From SHVO01 sp041906145 (lineage in GTDB: Bacteria > Pseudomonadota > Alphaproteobacteria > Rhodospirillales > Rhodospirillaceae), in the NCBI GenBank assembly GCA_041906145.1, contig JAYRJU010000007.1:62001-126000 (forward strand): a DNA stretch of 64,000 nt, written 5' to 3'. Below are positions 60,389 through 64,000 of this stretch, piece by piece (position 1 is the stretch's first letter; each line of letters starts with the position of its first letter). The notes beneath the pieces were generated by a model. It did no database searches, had not been told where the DNA came from, and worked only from the letters and a program-made list of their open reading frames with translations. A program made the translations under genes and the position numbers.

Positions 60389-61396
60389 ATGAGCCATAAG
60401 CAAAAAAGGGTCAGGCCGGTTTTTTTGGTCGCGCTGGGCGTGGCGTTGTTGGGCTTTGGTCTCATCAGCGGGATCGCGCTCGATCTCGCGACCCGGCCGA
60501 AAGAAAAACTTCCCTCCAGCTTGCGGCCCGGAGCCGCCGCGCGGGCTCCCGCGGCTACAGTGAACCCCAACTCGCTTGACGCACTCGAAGTAACAAACAT
60601 CCGTCCTGAACGCCTGACCGGGCAACCGATGCGGGCCTGGGCGCCGGATGTACCGGAACGGGCGGGACAGAGCGATCCCTTGGTGGCGTTCGCGGTGCCG
60701 ACGACGGCGCAGCGTGATCGTCCGGGGATAGCGATTGTCATCGATGACATGGGCGTGGATCGCGCGCGGTCTTTACGCATGATCGAACTCAAGGGGCCGT
60801 TGACCCTGTCGCTCATGACTTATGCCGACAACTTAGCAGACCTTGCGGGGCGTGCGCGGCGTGGCGGCCATGAGGTGATGGCGCACCTTCCGATGGAACC
60901 GATCGATCCGAATGAAAACCCGGGTAAGGGCGCTTTACGGGTGAGCATGGACGAAGCCGCGATCCGGGCGACCCTCGCGGCGGACCTTGATCCATGGAGC
61001 GGCTATGTCGGCATCAATAATCACATGGGCAGTAAATTCACCACCGATCGCAGCCGCATGAATGTCGTGATGACGGAACTGAAAGCGCGCGGCCTGCTAT
61101 GGCTGGACTCAAAGACGATTCAGGGCTCGGCGGGAACCGCGGCGGCGCAGGCGGCGGGCGTGCCCTACATCGAGCGCGATGTGTTCATCGATAATGAGCA
61201 AACGGTCGACGCGGTCCTCGCACAGCTGGCTGATGCGGAAAAAATCGCACGGAGCCGGGGAACCGCGATCGCCATCGGGCATCCGCACGACGCGACCTTG
61301 GAGGCCTTGGTGCGATGGCTGCCGGGGACGGACCGCAAGGGGATTGCGCTTGTGCCCGTGACGGAAGTCCTGCGCCGGCGCGCCGCCGCGCCCTAG
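60389..61396 (+). CDS. Divergent polysaccharide deacetylase family protein (YibQ-type)
   Basis: 335 residues. One N-terminal helix (FLVALGVALLGFGLISGIAL), a Pro-rich linker, then the catalytic fold with PGIAIVIDDMGVDRARS, HEVMAHLPMEP, GINNHMGSKFT, LLWLDSKTI and IAIGHPHDATLEAL. The divergent polysaccharide deacetylase family (PF04748). Probably periplasmic and anchored; acts on a cell-wall or surface polysaccharide in relatives, but the reaction is not firmly known. Its end overlaps the convergent GST gene by 4 bp. Confidence 0.88.
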   Translation: MSHKQKRVRPVFLVALGVALLGFGLISGIALDLATRPKEKLPSSLRPGAAARAPAATVNPNSLDALEVTNIRPERLTGQPMRAWAPDVPERAGQSDPLVAFAVPTTAQRDRPGIAIVIDDMGVDRARSLRMIELKGPLTLSLMTYADNLADLAGRARRGGHEVMAHLPMEPIDPNENPGKGALRVSMDEAAIRATLAADLDPWSGYVGINNHMGSKFTTDRSRMNVVMTELKARGLLWLDSKTIQGSAGTAAAQAAGVPYIERDVFIDNEQTVDAVLAQLADAEKIARSRGTAIAIGHPHDATLEALVRWLPGTDRKGIALVPVTEVLRRRAAAP

Positions 61397-62031
61397 CGCG
61401 TATTCACCGCAAGCTGCGCGGCGAACGCTTTCTTGTAAGCTGGCCGCGCCTCTGCGCGCGCGACATAGGCCGCCAGGTTTGGGAATTCTTCCAGAACGCC
61501 CGATGATCTCAGCCGGAGCAGGACCGAGACCATCATCAGGTCGCCCGCGCTGAATGCGCCGTCGAGCCAGTCCTCGTCGCCCAAGTGCGCGGAAAGCTGC
61601 TTCATTCGCGCCTGTGCGGCTTTCGCGACCAAGGGCAGGCGCGCTTCGTACCAGGGCTTGTCACGTTCGAAGAACTTGGCGGTCGTGAATTCAAGGATCG
61701 GTGGCTCCATTGTGTTGACCGCGGCAAACATCCACGTGATCGCGCGTGCCCGCGCGTTCGGTTCTTTGGGCAAAAGTCCCCCATGCCGCTCGGCGATATG
61801 AAAAACGATGGCCCCTGTCTCGAACAGGGCGAGATCGCCGTCCTCATAGGTCGGAATCTGGCCGAAAGGGTTCAAGGCCAAATGCTCCGGTTCTTTCAAC
61901 GCGGGGAACGATACGAGGCGCACGTCATACGCCTGACCGGCCTCCTCGAGCGCCCAACGGACGCGTGTGTCGCGCGCAAGCCCCTTGCCGCCGTCGGGAG
62001 ACCGGTCAAACGCGGTAATCGTGATGGTCAT
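61393..62031 (-). CDS. Glutathione S-transferase
   Basis: 212 residues from the ATG at 62031. Thioredoxin-like N-terminal domain (TITAFDRSPDGGKGLARDTRVRWALEEAG, NPFGQIPTYEDGDLALFETGAIVFHIAERHGG) with the conserved Pro and Glu-Thr/Ser for glutathione; an alpha-helical C-terminal domain with LDGAFSAGDLMMVSVL (N-capping Asp). The substrate is unknown. Last gene of a minus-strand series starting beyond the window. Confidence 0.9.
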   Translation of the reverse strand: MTITITAFDRSPDGGKGLARDTRVRWALEEAGQAYDVRLVSFPALKEPEHLALNPFGQIPTYEDGDLALFETGAIVFHIAERHGGLLPKEPNARARAITWMFAAVNTMEPPILEFTTAKFFERDKPWYEARLPLVAKAAQARMKQLSAHLGDEDWLDGAFSAGDLMMVSVLLRLRSSGVLEEFPNLAAYVARAEARPAYKKAFAAQLAVNTR

Positions 62032-62041
62032 CGCGAGCGTC

Positions 62042-62431
62042 CTATGTGCGTATAGGGAAGAGGGCGCGTAAGCGTGCTTCTCGCAACCAGAGTCCGCCCC
62101 AAATGAACAGCCCAAAATAAACGCCAAAGAAGATGTGACTGAACCACGGATTGCCCAGGCGGGCATGAGTCGCGACAGCGCCGCCGAGATAGCCCGTGAG
62201 CAAAATGGCGCCGAGGAACGCCGTACGCGGCCAGATATAAAGCGCCGTGCAGGCGAGCAACACGACGCCGAGGGGGAAACCACTTTCCGCCGGCCAACCC
62301 AGTTCGCGCCCGGTCTCGGCGACGATGGGTAACTGAAGCAGCTTCATCGCCGCATCCATGAGAAGAAACAGGACCACCAGGCCTGACAGCGCATAGCCGG
62401 TGTAGAGCATCTTCTTTGATGTGTCGGTCAT
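62042..62431 (-). CDS. DoxX-like membrane protein
   Basis: 129 residues, four helices: YTGYALSGLVVLFLLMDAAMKLL, FPLGVVLLACTALYIWPRTAFLGAILLTGYLGGAVATHARLG and FFGVYFGLFIWGGLWLR. DoxX_2-type (PF13564). Family members are poorly characterised membrane proteins often found with VOC and SRPBCC genes, as here. 10 bp before the GST gene. Confidence 0.85.
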   Translation of the reverse strand: MTDTSKKMLYTGYALSGLVVLFLLMDAAMKLLQLPIVAETGRELGWPAESGFPLGVVLLACTALYIWPRTAFLGAILLTGYLGGAVATHARLGNPWFSHIFFGVYFGLFIWGGLWLREARLRALFPIRT

Positions 62432-62452
62432 GACTTCCCCCTCGATGTCCGC

Positions 62453-63223
62453 TTAGGCCGGTTCGTTGATAGCCCAGTTGATGCCGAACGGATCGGCGAG
62501 GCGGCCGTAACGGTCGCCCCAGAAGGCGCGTTCCAGCGGCAGCGTAATCTTGCAGCCGGCATCGACCGCGCGTTTCCACCAGGTATCCCCGTCTTTCACG
62601 ACCAGTTGCATCGTGACGCCGGACGACGGCGCGTGAGGAAAGCCGTGTTCCGGGAAAGGATCGCTCATCATCAGCGAGCCGCCGTTGATCTCCATATGGC
62701 AATGCATCACGCGCTTGCCGTCTTGAGCCGGCATGCGGGCGAGTTCCTTGGCGCCGAAAGCTTTCTGATAGAATTCAGAGGCTTTCGTGACACTCTCGAC
62801 ATTAATATAGGGGATGATGCCATTGGTCAGCGCGCCGCCGGCCGCGACAGCTGCTTGGTTTTCCTTGGTCATGGCTGGGAACGCGAGGCCAATCAGTTCG
62901 ATGGTGCCGTCGCCCATATCCGCGAGCAGTGTTTTACTCTCCTCGATCATCTGCTCTTTGGTGTCCGCGGCGCAGATGGAAACGCCCATCGCGCCGAACA
63001 GGACCGAGCCCGCATCCGGCGCGGTGTCGACGGTGTAATTGCCGTCTTTCAGCGTGACGCGCGCGGCAGAGGCGGTGCGCTTGCCTACGGGGGCCGTGAC
63101 GATGAGTTTGCCGGAGGCCAAAGCCTCGTTGATTTTTTTCATCATGGCAGCCATGTGCTCGCCTGAGGGCGGGCCTTTGGCGACAGCGGCCGGATCGACC
63201 GTGTAAAGCGTAACGAATTGCAT
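62453..63223 (-). CDS. Fusion of a YCII/DGPF-like domain and a PhnB-type VOC domain
   Basis: 256 residues. Residues 1-115 resemble YCII-related proteins (MQFVTLYTVDPAAVAKGPPSGEHMAAMMKKINEALASGKLI ... ADTKEQMIEESKTLL). Residues 130-256 are a VOC fold of the PhnB/YdcI kind (GGALTNGIIPYINVESVTKASEFYQKAFGAKEL, MHCHMEINGGSLMMSD, WWKRAVDAGCKITLPLERAFWGDRYGRLADPFGINWAIN). Metal-dependent enzyme activity is not proven for either; relatives are often near SRPBCC and DoxX genes. Confidence 0.85.
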   Translation of the reverse strand: MQFVTLYTVDPAAVAKGPPSGEHMAAMMKKINEALASGKLIVTAPVGKRTASAARVTLKDGNYTVDTAPDAGSVLFGAMGVSICAADTKEQMIEESKTLLADMGDGTIELIGLAFPAMTKENQAAVAAGGALTNGIIPYINVESVTKASEFYQKAFGAKELARMPAQDGKRVMHCHMEINGGSLMMSDPFPEHGFPHAPSSGVTMQLVVKDGDTWWKRAVDAGCKITLPLERAFWGDRYGRLADPFGINWAINEPA

Positions 63224-63234
63224 CGTCGGTTCCC

Positions 63235-63700
63235 CTATATCGTCGCTGCGACTTCTTCGAGCTGTTCGGCGGCTTTGCGCCAGCCCTGGTGGAAACCCAT
63301 CTTGTCGTGCTGGTCGCGTGACTCCGCGGTCCAGTGACGCGCGACGGCGCGGTACATGGCCTTACCGTTGCCTGCATCCTCGAAGGTCACTTCCGCCACG
63401 AAAAAAGGCGCGCCGTCCTTCGGGACCCAACCGGCCGTGAAGGCATCAGTGAAGACGATCTTTTGGTTCGGCACGACTTCGAGGTAGACGCCAGAGTTCG
63501 GAAACTCCTGACCTTCGGGCGAACGCATGACGACAAGGCAGGCGCCCCCCCGCGCGCAGATCGCGTTCGACACTCACGGTGGTCCATGGCTTCGGTGTGA
63601 ACCACTTCATCATCAGTTCGGGTTCAGTCCAGCAGCGATAAAGCTTTTCCTTCGGGGCATTGATGACTTTTTCGAGAACGAGATCATATCCGGCGGTCAT
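63235..63700 (-). pseudogene. SRPBCC (AHSA1-type) protein with frameshift in a seven-G tract
   Basis: The N-terminus (from the ATG at 63700: MTAGYDLVLEKVINAPKEK, WTEPELMMKWFTPKPW, SVERDLRAGG) and the C-terminus (ACLVVMRSPEGQEFPNSG, VVPNQKIVFTDAFTAGW, HDKMGFHQGWRKAAEQLEEVA) are in two frames that meet at a run of seven C (63545-63551, G on the coding strand). Six G would give one intact AHSA1 protein of about 155 residues. A homopolymer error in sequencing is a simple explanation; a true frameshift or slippage switch is also possible. Confidence 0.82.
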
Positions 63701-63711
63701 GGAGGTGGTCC

Positions 63712-64000
63712 TTATTTCTGAATGTGTGAGGGGTCCATGAAGAGGACTTCCCAGGTGTGGCCGTCCGGATCCTCGAAGGTGCGGAACATCATGAAACCGT
63801 AGTCAGTGAGCGGCCGGGGTTCGGTTGCGCCCGATTTTACCGCCGCGTCGACGATGCGATGAACATCGTCCTTGGAGTCCGTCGAAAGGCAGATCAACAT
63901 TTGCGCGGTTTTCGAGGAGTCCGCGATCTGCTTGCGCGTGAACTGGCTGAACTTCTCATGCGTGAGGAGCATCACATAGATATCCTCCGACACGACGATG
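63712..64000 (-). CDS. VOC (glyoxalase-like) family protein, N-terminus beyond the window
   Basis: About 96 residues visible, reading from the window edge (IVVSEDIYVMLLTHEKFSQF, DAAVKSGATEP, then YGFMMFRTFEDPDGHTWEVLFMDPSHI). The pattern is that of bleomycin-resistance/glyoxalase-like proteins (PF00903), in which the visible part is the second half. An internal GTG at 63993 looks like a start but follows conserved upstream residues. First visible gene of the VOC/SRPBCC/YCII-VOC/DoxX/GST series. Confidence 0.8.
   Translation of the reverse strand, partial: IVVSEDIYVMLLTHEKFSQFTRKQIADSSKTAQMLICLSTDSKDDVHRIVDAAVKSGATEPRPLTDYGFMMFRTFEDPDGHTWEVLFMDPSHIQK

Noticed and set aside
1..64000. CRISPR arrays, tRNA or rRNA genes, prophage or IS elements
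   Set aside because: No regularly spaced direct repeats, no recognisable tRNA/rRNA sequence and no transposase or integrase motifs were seen by reading; a tool-based scan was not possible.

Overview
The window is high-GC DNA with dense bacterial coding on both strands. The gene families present (AcvB/MprF pair, FdsGBA-FdhD-FdsD formate dehydrogenase, YccF, DUF1993, small PhnA-like membrane proteins) and several good matches to the EcfG promoter pattern GGAAC-N16-CGTT point to an Alphaproteobacterium. I cannot assign a genus. No rRNA, tRNA, prophage, transposase or CRISPR array was recognised.

Layout. Positions 1-5040 (minus) hold an exported-protein operon: an unknown secreted protein, a DUF1587/1595/1592/1588/1585 lipoprotein, a DUF1552 Tat-type protein and a Yx(F/W/Y)xxD-repeat protein cut by the window edge. 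Positions 5485-16300 carry an FkbM methyltransferase, a cyclophilin with HdeA-like repeats, several outer-membrane proteins (DUF481, two TonB-dependent receptors, MipA), a HupE-like protein with an EF-hand, and two clusters of tiny membrane or lipoproteins. Positions 16300-26400 mix an unknown gene, an SDR, an exported redoxin, a REP doublet, an OmpA-like barrel, MetY, a SpeE-like methyltransferase, an exported amidohydrolase and a metallo-beta-lactamase-fold lipoprotein. Positions 26424-30370 are the divergent acvB/mprF pair (aminoacyl-phosphatidylglycerol metabolism). Positions 30768-36626 are the complete NAD-dependent formate dehydrogenase operon fdsG-fdsB-fdsA-fdhD-fdsD, followed by lepB, an isochorismatase-like hydrolase, a frameshifted amidohydrolase and cytochrome c'.

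Positions 39900-46463 form the most distinctive block: two tandem paralogous TonB-dependent receptors, then a BlaI-type repressor and an M56 (BlaR1-like) membrane peptidase whose C-terminus is a GIN/DUF2807 domain. Identical 19-bp perfect palindromes (ATGCTACGA-N-TCGTAGCAT) lie before the second receptor and before blaI, which suggests a proteolysis-controlled outer-membrane uptake circuit with no beta-lactamase. Positions 47282-51937 are a MarR-controlled tripartite efflux operon (marR, nodT-type OMF, emrA, emrB) with tandem palindromic operators over its promoter.

Positions 52000-64000 contain small secreted or hydrophilic proteins, several apparently under EcfG promoters, including a hemerythrin with a long repetitive Asp/Arg/Ser/Gly tail. 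Also here are peroxiredoxin, YccF, DUF1993, AlkB and MscS genes, YibQ, and a minus-strand run of VOC/SRPBCC/YCII-VOC/DoxX/GST genes. Several loci are visibly broken: a mosaic SDR/alcohol-dehydrogenase relic (56277-56780), a NodT C-terminal relic (16287-16400), an orphan C-terminal fragment (23034-23240), and three genes with single-base lesions (37969-39196, 59832-60379, 63235-63700). The last three could also be assembly errors.
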